A stretch of 25,787 bases of DNA from Elusimicrobia bacterium RIFCSPHIGHO2_02_FULL_57_9 (GTDB taxonomy: Bacteria > Elusimicrobiota > Elusimicrobia > UBA1565 > UBA9628): the NCBI GenBank assembly GCA_001800015.1, contig MGUO01000134.1:1-25787 (forward strand). The letters run 5' to 3'. Below the pieces are notes generated by a model. It did no database searches. It had not been told where the DNA came from and worked only from the letters and a program-made list of their open reading frames with translations. This document shows, piece by piece, positions 1-7,185 of this stretch (the stretch's first letter is position 1; each line of letters opens with the position of its first letter). The position numbers and the translations under genes are program-made.

Positions 1-1011
1 CTCTATATCGCGGGCGGCACGGAAAGCATGTCCCGCATGCCCTACAATTTGGTCGGCCATCGCGGGCAGAAAGAACTTCGTTCCCTGGAAACCGTCAAGG
101 CTTCCTGGGGAAGCCTGATGCAGAACCCTTCAGTCGCCGTCGTGGACTCTATCGAGCAGGGCTTAACCGATCCCGTCAAAAATATCAATATGGCCGGCAC
201 CGCCGAGGTCTTGGCGCAAATGTACGGCATAACCCGGCAAGCCCAGGATGCCTACGCTCATGAAAGCTTCCACCGCAGCATAGAGGGTTGGAATAAGGGC
301 TTTTACGCCTCGCATGTGGTCACGGCCAAGGTCAACGGAACCAATCTTCTGGAGAAGGATGAGTACCCATTCCTGCGCGAAGATTTGGTGGCCAAGCCCA
401 AGATGCTGTCCAAAGCCCCGGCTCTTTTCGACAACTCGATGTACTCGATCAAGGACTTTTATCGGGATTTCGGCAAGTACGTGGAAGGCAAAACCTACGA
501 AGAAGGAAAATCCAAGGGAACTGTGACGCTGTTTAACTCCTGCGGAAGGTCCGATGGCGCTTCGGCCATTATCGTGGCCACGGAAGCCAAAGCCAAGCAA
601 CTCGGGCTGGAAATACTGGCAGAATTAAAAGGTTGGGGATTCTACGGCAACAATCCGGCGCACATGGGCATCTCGCCCGCCTTGGCCGCGCCGGTCGCCC
701 TGAAGCACGCCGGCATCAGCTTTGACCAGCTCGATGATATGGAGCTGCACGAACCATTTGCCGCCACAGTCCTGTCCATTTTTAAGATCGGCAAGGAACG
801 CTTCGGCCATGACTGGGAGGCCAAGTTCAAGGCCAATAAGATGAACCCCCACGGCGGTTCCATCGCTCTTGGCCATCCCTTGGGCGCCACCGGCACACGC
901 CTGCTGCTAAATGCGATCTACGCGCTTAAAGCCAACGGGGGCCGCTACGGCATGATCGCGGCCTGCGCGGGCGGCGGCATGGGCGGCGCCATGGTTGTCG
1001 AAAAAGTTTGA
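1..1011 (+). CDS. Thiolase / acetyl-CoA C-acyltransferase family, 5' end cut off
   Basis: This is the C-terminal part of a thiolase, which condenses or cleaves acyl-CoA thioesters in beta-oxidation or acetoacetyl-CoA metabolism. The frame is open from base 1 and already reads GGTESMSRMPY, a conserved thiolase segment that follows the active-site cysteine region, so the true start lies upstream of the window. Visible motifs are NSCGRSDGAS, the HEPFA loop (HEAFA in many relatives), the signature NPHGGSIALGHPLGATG with the catalytic His, and the C-terminal CAGGGMGG with the second catalytic Cys. The nucleophilic Cys of the N-terminal half is outside the window. The TGA stop overlaps the TTG start of the next gene by four bases, implying translational coupling. 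Which thiolase subtype it is (degradative or biosynthetic) cannot be told from this part. Confidence 0.93.
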   Translation, partial: LYIAGGTESMSRMPYNLVGHRGQKELRSLETVKASWGSLMQNPSVAVVDSIEQGLTDPVKNINMAGTAEVLAQMYGITRQAQDAYAHESFHRSIEGWNKGFYASHVVTAKVNGTNLLEKDEYPFLREDLVAKPKMLSKAPALFDNSMYSIKDFYRDFGKYVEGKTYEEGKSKGTVTLFNSCGRSDGASAIIVATEAKAKQLGLEILAELKGWGFYGNNPAHMGISPALAAPVALKHAGISFDQLDDMELHEPFAATVLSIFKIGKERFGHDWEAKFKANKMNPHGGSIALGHPLGATGTRLLLNAIYALKANGGRYGMIAACAGGGMGGAMVVEKV

Positions 1012-2825
1012 ACATATTAGGCATCTCCGCCTTTTATCACGACTCCGCCGCCTGCCTGGTTCGCGACGGAATCATTATCGCCGCCTCCCAGGAAGAGCGC
1101 TTCACCCGCAAAAGACACGATCAAGAATTTCCCATAAACGCCATCGAGCACTGCCTTAAAGCCGGGGGCATTAAGCCCGCGGAGCTTGACTTCGTGGGTT
1201 TTTATGACAAGCCCCTGCTTAAGTTTGAGCGCCTGCTAAAAACCTATTTGGCCTATGCGCCCAGGGGCTTTAAGTCTTTCAGCATGGCCGTCCCCCTCTG
1301 GATGAGGCAAAAGCTTTGGCTCAAGGATATTATCCGCGAGCGCCTGAATTATTCAGGTCCCATTTTATTCACCGAACATCATGAATCCCACGCGGCATCG
1401 GCATTTTTCCCGTCTCCCTTCCAGGAGGCGGCGGTTATTACCATCGACGGGGTCGGCGAATGGGCGACCGCCAGCATAGGCCTGGGCCGCGGCAATAAGC
1501 TGGATTTGCTTTCCGAACTGCACTTTCCGCACTCCCTGGGCTTGCTTTATTCGGCCTTTACCTATTATACCGGCTTTAAGGTCAATTCTGGGGAGTACAA
1601 GGTCATGGGCTTGGCGCCGTATGGCACGCCGCGTTATGCCGATCTCATTCTTAAGAATCTGGTCGACCTTAAAGAGGACGGCTCTTTTAAACTGGATTTA
1701 AGCTATTTCAATTATTGCGCCGGGCTGACCATGACCAGCGAACGCTTCCATGCCCTGTTCCAGGGCCCGCCGCGACAGCCCGAATCCAAATTAACCCAGC
1801 GTGATATGGACCTGGCAGCCTCCGTTCAGGCCGTGACCGAGGAAATCATGCTGCGCATGGCCCGGCACGCGCGAAAAGCAACCGGCATGAAAAACTTGTG
1901 CCTGGCGGGGGGCGTAGCGCTTAATTGCGTGGGCAATGGACGCATCCTGCGTGAGAAAATTTTCGATAAAATCTGGATTCAGCCCGCGGCCGGCGACGCT
2001 GGCGGGGCTTTGGGCTCGGCTGTTTTCATTTGGCATCACTATTTGGATAAGCCCAGACACGCCGACGGCTCCCATGATTTTCAGCAGGGCTCTCTGTTGG
2101 GGCCTCATTATTCGGATGAAGAAATCGAATCTTATCTCAAATGCAAGGCTATAACCTACCAGCGCCTGGCGCCAGAGGAGCTGGCGCGCTCTGCCGCCGG
2201 GCTTTTGTCCCAAGGAAAAATTTTAGGCTGGTTTTCAGGGAGAATGGAGTTCGGGCCCCGGGCCTTGGGCGCGCGCAGTATTCTGGGAGATCCGCGCGAC
2301 CCGGAAATGCAGTCCAAAATGAACCTGAAAATAAAATTCCGGGAATCCTTCCGGCCTTTTGCCCCGGCTGTTCTAGCCGAACGCTGCCAGGAGTATTTTG
2401 ACATCGATGCCGAAAGCCCCTATATGCTGCTGACCGCGCCGGTTAAGTCCTCGCGCCGAATTGCCGAAAGCCCCGAGCATTCCCGGCTCTTCGGCATCGA
2501 ACGCCTTAATATCCCGCGCTCGGAAATTCCCGCCGTGACGCATGTGGATTATTCGGCGCGCATTCAAACCGTGCGCCGGGAGGATAACCCCGCCTTCTAT
2601 GAGCTGCTTAAGGAATTCTCCGGCCTTACCGGCTGCCCCGTACTTATCAACACTTCGTTTAACGTGCGCGGCGAGCCCATTGTCTGCCGGCCTAAAGAGG
2701 CCTATGCCTGCTTCATGCGCACCGATATCGACTATCTTGCGCTGGGCAATTGCCTGCTGGATAAAAAAGCCCAAGCCAAAACCGCGGATAACAAAGGATG
2801 GATGAAAGAGTTCGTTCTGGATTAA
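1008..2825 (+). CDS. NodU/CmcH-family O-carbamoyltransferase
   Basis: This 605-residue protein is a full-length carbamoyltransferase of the NodU/CmcH/TobZ type. Known members move a carbamoyl group from carbamoyl phosphate via carbamoyl-AMP to a hydroxyl on a sugar, antibiotic or toxin. The N-terminal half begins with ISAFYHDSAACLV and EERFTRKRHD, and holds the metal-site motif EHHESHAAS (His124, His125, His128) and TIDGVGEWA (Asp147). The YrdC-like C-terminal half shows CLAGGVALNCVGNGRI, GRMEFGPRALGARSILGDPR and LINTSFNVRGEPIVC. The start is TTG at 1008, giving MNILGISAF, which is where the family begins. It overlaps the thiolase stop by four bases, and its 3' end overlaps the SxtJ-like gene by 28 bases. 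The acceptor substrate is unknown; a surface polysaccharide or secondary metabolite is an inference from the family and from the SxtJ partner. Confidence 0.95.
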   Translation: MNILGISAFYHDSAACLVRDGIIIAASQEERFTRKRHDQEFPINAIEHCLKAGGIKPAELDFVGFYDKPLLKFERLLKTYLAYAPRGFKSFSMAVPLWMRQKLWLKDIIRERLNYSGPILFTEHHESHAASAFFPSPFQEAAVITIDGVGEWATASIGLGRGNKLDLLSELHFPHSLGLLYSAFTYYTGFKVNSGEYKVMGLAPYGTPRYADLILKNLVDLKEDGSFKLDLSYFNYCAGLTMTSERFHALFQGPPRQPESKLTQRDMDLAASVQAVTEEIMLRMARHARKATGMKNLCLAGGVALNCVGNGRILREKIFDKIWIQPAAGDAGGALGSAVFIWHHYLDKPRHADGSHDFQQGSLLGPHYSDEEIESYLKCKAITYQRLAPEELARSAAGLLSQGKILGWFSGRMEFGPRALGARSILGDPRDPEMQSKMNLKIKFRESFRPFAPAVLAERCQEYFDIDAESPYMLLTAPVKSSRRIAESPEHSRLFGIERLNIPRSEIPAVTHVDYSARIQTVRREDNPAFYELLKEFSGLTGCPVLINTSFNVRGEPIVCRPKEAYACFMRTDIDYLALGNCLLDKKAQAKTADNKGWMKEFVLD

Positions 2826-3217
2826 AAAGCAATTCGCCATCGCCCAAGGTCTTGCGCGACTTCGGGATAGGATTGGCCATCATTCTACTGGTATTCGCCG
2901 GCATAGCCTGGCGCAAGGCAAATCCCGCCGCGTCCCGGTATCTGGGCGTTGCCGTTCTTTCCGCTGGACTGGCGCTGAGCTTGCCCCGGGCCTTTGCCCC
3001 TTGTTATAAAATCTGGATGCCCGTCGCTCTGTTTCTGGGCCGCGTCAACACCTTTTTGCTTTTAGCCCTAATTTACTATCTTATCATCACTCCTTACTCC
3101 CTGATCGTGCGCTGGGTGGAGGGAGACTTGCTGGATGAGACGCTTAAAGACCGCGACAGCTATTGGCAGCCAAAACCCCCGGCCAAGGATTTAAGCGGTT
3201 ACCGGCGTCAATTCTAG
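2798..3217 (+). CDS. SxtJ-family small membrane protein
   Basis: This 139-residue protein resembles the SxtJ family, small membrane proteins of unknown biochemical role found beside carbamoyltransferases (named from the saxitoxin cluster). Three hydrophobic segments are visible: about residues 22-40 (GIGLAIILLVFAGIAW), 48-65, and 84-108 (FLLLALIYYLIITPYSLIV). They are followed by a cytosolic tail with DSYWQ and ending in YRRQF, the typical family C terminus. The ATG at 2798 lies inside the 3' end of the carbamoyltransferase in another frame. A slightly later start is possible because no clean ribosome binding site precedes 2798. The next small gene starts nine bases after its stop. The neighbourhood supports a role in localising or assisting the carbamoyltransferase at the membrane, but that is inference. 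Confidence 0.85.
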   Translation: MDERVRSGLKSNSPSPKVLRDFGIGLAIILLVFAGIAWRKANPAASRYLGVAVLSAGLALSLPRAFAPCYKIWMPVALFLGRVNTFLLLALIYYLIITPYSLIVRWVEGDLLDETLKDRDSYWQPKPPAKDLSGYRRQF

Positions 3218-3225
3218 GAGGACCT

Positions 3226-3384
3226 GTGGCTAAAATCGAATTATTAAGAGAACTCTGGGACTTTATGCGCATACGCAAGCGCTACTGGCTGGCGCCTGTT
3301 ATCATTATTTTGGTGCTGTTCGGCTTTATTTTGGTGCTCACCGAATCCTCGGTGGTCGCGCCGTTTGTTTATACGCTGTTTTAG
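3226..3384 (+). CDS. DUF5989-type single-pass membrane microprotein
   Basis: This is a 52-residue protein starting at GTG 3226. The start is set by a strong AGGAGG at 3216-3221; a longer reading from an upstream ATG would run through the end of the SxtJ gene and is unlikely. The N terminus reads VAKIELLRELWDFMRIRKRYW, a charged amphipathic stretch, followed by one hydrophobic helix (about residues 23-42, VIIILVLFGFILVL). The pattern of LRELWxFMRxRKRYWLxP followed by one helix matches the DUF5989 family, which commonly travels with SxtJ and carbamoyltransferases. Its molecular function is unknown. Its stop overlaps by four bases the stop of the convergent gene on the other strand. Confidence 0.85.
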   Translation: MAKIELLRELWDFMRIRKRYWLAPVIIILVLFGFILVLTESSVVAPFVYTLF

Positions 3385-3971
3385 CTGTGATGGCAGGTCG
3401 GCCCGGCGCCGGAGCCGAAGAAAGGCGTGTTGCTGTCCTTGATCTTGTTGCGGAAAGCGCCGACCAATACCATTAACGGGTCCCGCCCGTGAAGAAAATA
3501 GCGGCGCCGGATCGTTTTATCGGCGGTCTTATGCTTCAATATTTTTAGGCTGAACTCGCAGAGCATGTCGCGCTCGGTGCATTTGGTGCGCTGCTCCAGG
3601 TGCTCCTTCTCTTCCTCGGTAATTTCCATGAAGCCCACGCTTTGCAGCACCCTGATATCCATCTCATCCGCGTCCTCGGTGACCTCGCATTCGGTCTGAA
3701 TAATCCTGAAGTTTCCTTTTTTCCCGCCCTCCGAAAGCTTGCGCGCCGTTTTAATTTCGAGCCTTCTCACTTTAAATGGGCGCTGAAGCTTGACCGGCAA
3801 AGCAGAGGCGTCCAACGCCATGAAAAAATCAATCGATTCGGGAGGAAGGCTGTCTAAGGGCGCCTTAAGAAAAAGCTCGGCCAATTTCACGGTCTCGCTG
3901 CTCGCTTTAACCTTTTCGGCGGTTTTGGCCGAGACAGGCAGCGCCAGCAGCAAAGCGAGAGTCCAGCTCAT
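3381..3971 (-). CDS. Hypothetical exported protein, cysteine-containing
   Basis: I do not recognise this 196-residue protein. It starts with a short Sec-type signal peptide (MSWTLALLLALPVSA, cleavage probably just after ALPVSA), so it is likely periplasmic or secreted. The mature part is highly charged, with an acidic stretch TEDADEMDI, a helical EITEEEKEHLEQ run, and five cysteines: one near ECEV, a pair in KCTERDMLCEF, one in the GAGPTCHHS tail, and none in the signal peptide apart from these counts being approximate. It contains RRRYFLHGRDPLMVLVG near the end. The ATG at 3971 follows the stop of the recombinase gene with no gap (TGA then ATG), so it is probably the last gene of that transcription unit. 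Its stop overlaps the DUF5989 stop by four bases. Codon use looks like that of its neighbours, which favours a real gene. Confidence 0.75.
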   Translation of the reverse strand: MSWTLALLLALPVSAKTAEKVKASSETVKLAELFLKAPLDSLPPESIDFFMALDASALPVKLQRPFKVRRLEIKTARKLSEGGKKGNFRIIQTECEVTEDADEMDIRVLQSVGFMEITEEEKEHLEQRTKCTERDMLCEFSLKILKHKTADKTIRRRYFLHGRDPLMVLVGAFRNKIKDSNTPFFGSGAGPTCHHS

Positions 3972-4814
3972 TCAGGCCCTCGGATGAAACTTGCGATGAG
4001 AATTTTTAATCCCGGATTTTTCCAGGTGCGTGTAAATCTGCGTCGTAGCCAGGGAGGAATGCCCCAGCATTTCCTGCACGGCGCGCAGATCCGCTCCGCC
4101 TTGAAGCAAATGGGTGGCGAAGGTGTGGCGCAAAAGGTGCGGATACAATGGCTCCGTGATCCCCGCCTGCTTGCCCAGGGCTTTTAAATCCCGCCAGAAT
4201 TGCACGCGCGAGATTTTGGCGCCGGCTCGGTTTAAAAACATCTCAGGGGCGCAATGGTCTTTAAATTTATCGCGACGCAGTTCTAAATAGCGCCGCAAAA
4301 TCCGGATCGCCTCTTTATGAACCGGGATCAACCGCTCTTTTGAGCCCTTGCCGAAAACCCGGACCCATCCGTCGTTAAAGTTAACGGCATCCAGCTTAAG
4401 CGACAAAAGCTCGGAGACGCGCATGCCCGTGGCATAGAGTAATTCCAACATGGCACGGGTGCGGGCCTGCTCAAAACGTCCGCTGAAAGGAGCTTTCAGC
4501 AATTTCTCGATTTGATCCTGGGAAAGAAACTTGGGCAGGCGCTCGGGCAGCTTGGGCGAGCAAAAGGCCTCGGCCGGGCTGATCTCGAGCTTGCGCTCCG
4601 CCACCTGGAAGGCGTAAAAGGACTTGAGCGCCTCCATTTTTCTAAATAAAGAAGAGGCTTCCAATCCCTTGGCCTTAAGCTGCCAGAGATGATCAGAAAG
4701 ATTTTGATAAGAAGCGGCTAAAGGCTTAATTCCGACTCCCTTGATATAGCCTAGAAACTGCCTCAGATCGGAGGCATAGGCCGAGCAAGTATGCGGGGAC
4801 AACCCCCTTTCCAA
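3972..4814 (-). CDS. xerD: Tyrosine site-specific recombinase, XerD/XerC type
   Basis: This is a Xer-type tyrosine recombinase, which resolves chromosome dimers at dif sites at the septum. All six catalytic residues can be seen: Arg in ATGMRVSELLSL, Lys in GKGSKERLIPV, His and Arg in HLLRHTFATHLL, and His and the nucleophilic Tyr in LGHSSLATTQIYTH. The GGADLRAVQ segment is closer to XerD than XerC, but the two are hard to separate. The coordinates use the only standard start codon available, TTG at 4814, which gives 280 residues. Family homology clearly runs further upstream: the 15 codons before it read TEKNPLIEDYLKFLA, the usual first helix. An ACG at 4859, 8 bases after a GGGGAG, would give 295 residues, the normal length. 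The same frame runs back to the recA stop without an ATG, GTG or TTG. The small exported protein follows directly. Confidence 0.92.
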   Translation of the reverse strand: MERGLSPHTCSAYASDLRQFLGYIKGVGIKPLAASYQNLSDHLWQLKAKGLEASSLFRKMEALKSFYAFQVAERKLEISPAEAFCSPKLPERLPKFLSQDQIEKLLKAPFSGRFEQARTRAMLELLYATGMRVSELLSLKLDAVNFNDGWVRVFGKGSKERLIPVHKEAIRILRRYLELRRDKFKDHCAPEMFLNRAGAKISRVQFWRDLKALGKQAGITEPLYPHLLRHTFATHLLQGGADLRAVQEMLGHSSLATTQIYTHLEKSGIKNSHRKFHPRA

Positions 4815-4863
4815 AGCCAGGAATTTTAAATAGTCCTCGATGAGGGGGTTCTTTTCCGTAGCC

Positions 4864-4880
4864 CGTGCTCCCCGAGCACG
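4864..4880 (-). other. Perfect short hairpin just after the recA stop
   Basis: On the minus strand the sequence CGTGCTC-GGG-GAGCACG forms a 7 bp GC-rich stem with a 3-base loop, beginning six bases after the recA TAG (4887-4889). No T run follows, so it does not look like an intrinsic terminator. It lies in the 5' end of the likely recombinase coding region or its leader, and partly covers the only ribosome-binding-like stretch (GGGGAG). It could damp translation of the recombinase, stabilise the recA message, or be chance. Confidence 0.55.
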
Positions 4881-4886
4881 CTCCGC

Positions 4887-5963
4887 CTAGCGCGAAGCGG
4901 TCTTGGCCGCCGGCTTGATCGCCTTGGCCGCATCCGCGGATTCTTCCGTCTCCGGGATTCCGGCAACGACCAGGAATTTATCGCGCAGGGCCTTCTCCAG
5001 GCGCGCGGCGACCGCGGGATTGTGCTTGAGATAGGCCTTGGCGTTCTCGCGGCCCTGGCCCAAGCGTTCTCCGCCATAGAGGAACCAAGAGCCGGACTTT
5101 TCCAGAATCTGGGCTTCAACACCCATATCCACCAGGCAGCCTTCGCGGGAAACCCCGAAGCCGTGAATCATTTCGAATTCGGCCGTGCGATAGGGCGGAG
5201 CGACCTTGTTCTTGACTATTTTCACGCGGGCGCGCACGCCTACCACCACATCGCCTTCCTTTATGTTTTCGATGCGGCGGATTTCAAGCCGGGCTGTCGC
5301 GTAAAATTTAAGGGCAAGCCCCCCCGTCGTGGTCTCGGGATTGCCGAACATCACGCCGATTTTATGGCGGATCTGGTTGATGAAGATCAGGCAGGTTTTG
5401 CTGCGGTTAATAGATGCGGTGAGCTTGCGCAGAGCCTGGCTCATGAGCCGGGCCTGCAAGCCCATATGGCTGTCGCCCATCTCGCCTTCAATCTCGGCCT
5501 TAGGCACCAGGGCGGCCACGGAGTCTATCACGATGACGTCCAGGGCGCTTGAGCGCACCAGCTTTTCGGTGATTTCCAAAGCTTCCTCACCCGAGTCCGG
5601 CTGGGCGATCAAGAGATTATCGATATCGACACCCAACTGCTTGGCATACGCCGGATCCATGGCATGCTCGGCGTCGATGTAGGCGGCGGAGCCGCCCAGC
5701 TTTTGGGCCTGGGCCGCGACTTGCAAGGCCAAGGTGGTTTTGCCTGAGGACTCAGGTCCGTAAATCTCGATAATGCGGCCGCGGGGAAAGCCCCCCACGC
5801 CCAACGCCAAATCCAAGGATAACACGCCGGTGGGGATGACCTCCACCCTGATCTTGGCGGCCCGGTCGCCCAACTTCATAATGGCCTCGCGGCCGTAGGC
5901 TTTCTCAATTTGCGCCAACGCCAAATCCAGGGCCTTGCCCTTCGCGCTCTCGTTAACCGCCAT
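4887..5963 (-). CDS. recA: Recombinase A
   Basis: RecA forms filaments on single-stranded DNA, drives homologous strand exchange and promotes LexA self-cleavage. The protein shows the Walker A GPESSGKT (residues 69-76), IDAEHAMDP, the Walker B region DVIVIDSVAAL, the conserved FINQIRHKIGVMFGNPETT that precedes loop L2, and GGLALKFYA. The start is taken as ATG 5963 (MAVNES, 358 residues) because AAGGGGGG lies seven bases upstream. An ATG seven codons earlier would put that ribosome binding site inside the gene. The C terminus is a short basic, alanine-rich tail (KPAAKTASR) rather than the acidic tail of E. coli RecA. Its TAG stop is followed in frame by the recombinase sequence. It is transcribed away from the beta-lactamase-fold gene and may have its own promoter in the 94-base gap. 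Confidence 0.98.
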   Translation of the reverse strand: MAVNESAKGKALDLALAQIEKAYGREAIMKLGDRAAKIRVEVIPTGVLSLDLALGVGGFPRGRIIEIYGPESSGKTTLALQVAAQAQKLGGSAAYIDAEHAMDPAYAKQLGVDIDNLLIAQPDSGEEALEITEKLVRSSALDVIVIDSVAALVPKAEIEGEMGDSHMGLQARLMSQALRKLTASINRSKTCLIFINQIRHKIGVMFGNPETTTGGLALKFYATARLEIRRIENIKEGDVVVGVRARVKIVKNKVAPPYRTAEFEMIHGFGVSREGCLVDMGVEAQILEKSGSWFLYGGERLGQGRENAKAYLKHNPAVAARLEKALRDKFLVVAGIPETEESADAAKAIKPAAKTASR

Positions 5964-5996
5964 GTGACTACCCCCCTTAATCATACACTATGCGGC

Positions 5997-6005
5997 ATTC
6001 TACCA
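5997..6005 (-). promoter_or_regulatory. Possible extended -10 promoter of recA
   Basis: On the minus strand TGG-TAGAAT matches an extended -10 element (TGnTATAAT-like), 33 bases before the recA ATG. No good -35 is placed at 17 bases. A TTGACG lies close upstream but with only nine bases of spacing. No LexA-type operator was recognised. The assignment is tentative. Confidence 0.3.
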
Positions 6006-6057
6006 AATTGCCGTCAAGTAATATACGATTCGGGGGCGGCTTTTGTTGCGGGGGAAA

Positions 6058-7125
6058 TTAACGCAGTGCGTCTTGGCCCGGCTTTTTCTCGGCCCTGGCG
6101 TAATAGCGGGGAACCCCCTCATAAAGGGCGAAGGTGACTCGGCCCAGGCGGTCGATGAAATTCTTGGCCGTTCTATAGCTGGCGTTCTGCCCGGTAAGCA
6201 CGGTCATCACATAATCACCATGCGGCGTGAGGATCACGGCCGCATCGTGGCAGGCATGTCGCAACAGGCCGGTTTTATGGGCGATTTCCCAGCCCTTGGG
6301 CAAGCCCTTGGCCAGGCGCGAGGTCACGGCTTTCCTGTGTTTGAGGATATCCATCATTATCTCGCTGGATGGCCGGTCCACCATCTCGCCGCGATAGATC
6401 TTCTCTAATATCATGGCCATTTCACGGGCCGTGGTATAGTTCTCCTGCGCCACTCGTCCGCTCTTTAAGCTCATGCCTTCCTCGGAAATTCCCGTATAAA
6501 CCAGGCCGAGCTTTGGGAATTGTTGCTGCACGTAGTTAAGCCCGAGCACCTCCAAAATCATCGCAGTGGCCGTGTTATCCGATTCGTTGATCATGTGCCG
6601 CAAAAGTTCGTGAACGGTCAGGCGCTCGCCGTCCGATCGCCACTTTAAGGAACCGGAACCGCCGCGGCGATGGCGCCGCCGCAAAGTCAATTTGTCATAA
6701 AGCGCCAATTGCCCATCACGGATCTTAAAGAAGACACAGGCCATAAGCGGAACCTTAATAAGGCTGGCGGAGGGAAAGAGATCCTCGGAGTGATGGGTCC
6801 AGATATTGCCCGTACCCAAATCCTTGAGGAATATCGCCACGCGTCCCTGATGTTTGGAGGCCAAAAGGCTCAATTCCTCGGTCATGGCGTCCCAGTTGGA
6901 TCCTTGGGCTAAACTGGCCGACCCCGGCGGCAAAACAGGCGGCTGATTGGCGGGCACAACTTCGGCAAAAGCGGACTGTGCCGTTTCGTCTATTTGCACG
7001 TCCGGTTGTGCCCAGTCCAGGCGATAACCCAAGGCATAGGCCCAGGCGACTATGGCCAAGGAACAGGCCAATAACGCGTCGACCCGGTCGATTCGAAACC
7101 TGAAATCAGACGTAAGCCCCTGCAT
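6058..7125 (-). CDS. Membrane-anchored class A beta-lactamase-fold serine hydrolase
   Basis: This 355-residue protein has the fold of class A beta-lactamases and related penicillin-interacting enzymes (Beta-lactamase2 family). The serine nucleophile motif is SLIK (Ser121-Lys124), the second is SDN (182-184), and the third is KTG (284-286). The N terminus has one hydrophobic helix (about residues 17-34, ALLACSLAIVAWAYALGY) and then a proline-rich linker, so the domain is probably anchored to and outside the inner membrane. The omega-loop Glu166 that true beta-lactamases use for deacylation is not apparent: the region reads ISEEGMSLKSGRVAQENYTT, as in hydrolases of this family not known as lactamases. 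A cell-wall related peptidase or a penicillin-binding sensor is therefore as likely as antibiotic resistance. It lies between clpC and recA on the same strand. No strong ribosome binding site is seen before ATG 7125. Confidence 0.88.
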   Translation of the reverse strand: MQGLTSDFRFRIDRVDALLACSLAIVAWAYALGYRLDWAQPDVQIDETAQSAFAEVVPANQPPVLPPGSASLAQGSNWDAMTEELSLLASKHQGRVAIFLKDLGTGNIWTHHSEDLFPSASLIKVPLMACVFFKIRDGQLALYDKLTLRRRHRRGGSGSLKWRSDGERLTVHELLRHMINESDNTATAMILEVLGLNYVQQQFPKLGLVYTGISEEGMSLKSGRVAQENYTTAREMAMILEKIYRGEMVDRPSSEIMMDILKHRKAVTSRLAKGLPKGWEIAHKTGLLRHACHDAAVILTPHGDYVMTVLTGQNASYRTAKNFIDRLGRVTFALYEGVPRYYARAEKKPGQDALR

Positions 7126-7185
7126 AAAAGCCGTAGTTAGTCAAGGATAACAGCAGAAACGCCGTTTTGCAAGGGGTGCGCAGGA

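Noticed and set aside
4864..4880. Hairpin as an intrinsic terminator for recA
   Set aside because: No run of T follows on the minus strand and it lies within the frame of the downstream gene.
5022..5552. Open frame opposite recA
   Set aside because: Antisense shadow of a strongly conserved gene with no recognisable motif.
6058..7125. Acquired antibiotic resistance gene
   Set aside because: No mobile element is nearby, codon use matches the neighbours, and the deacylating glutamate appears absent.
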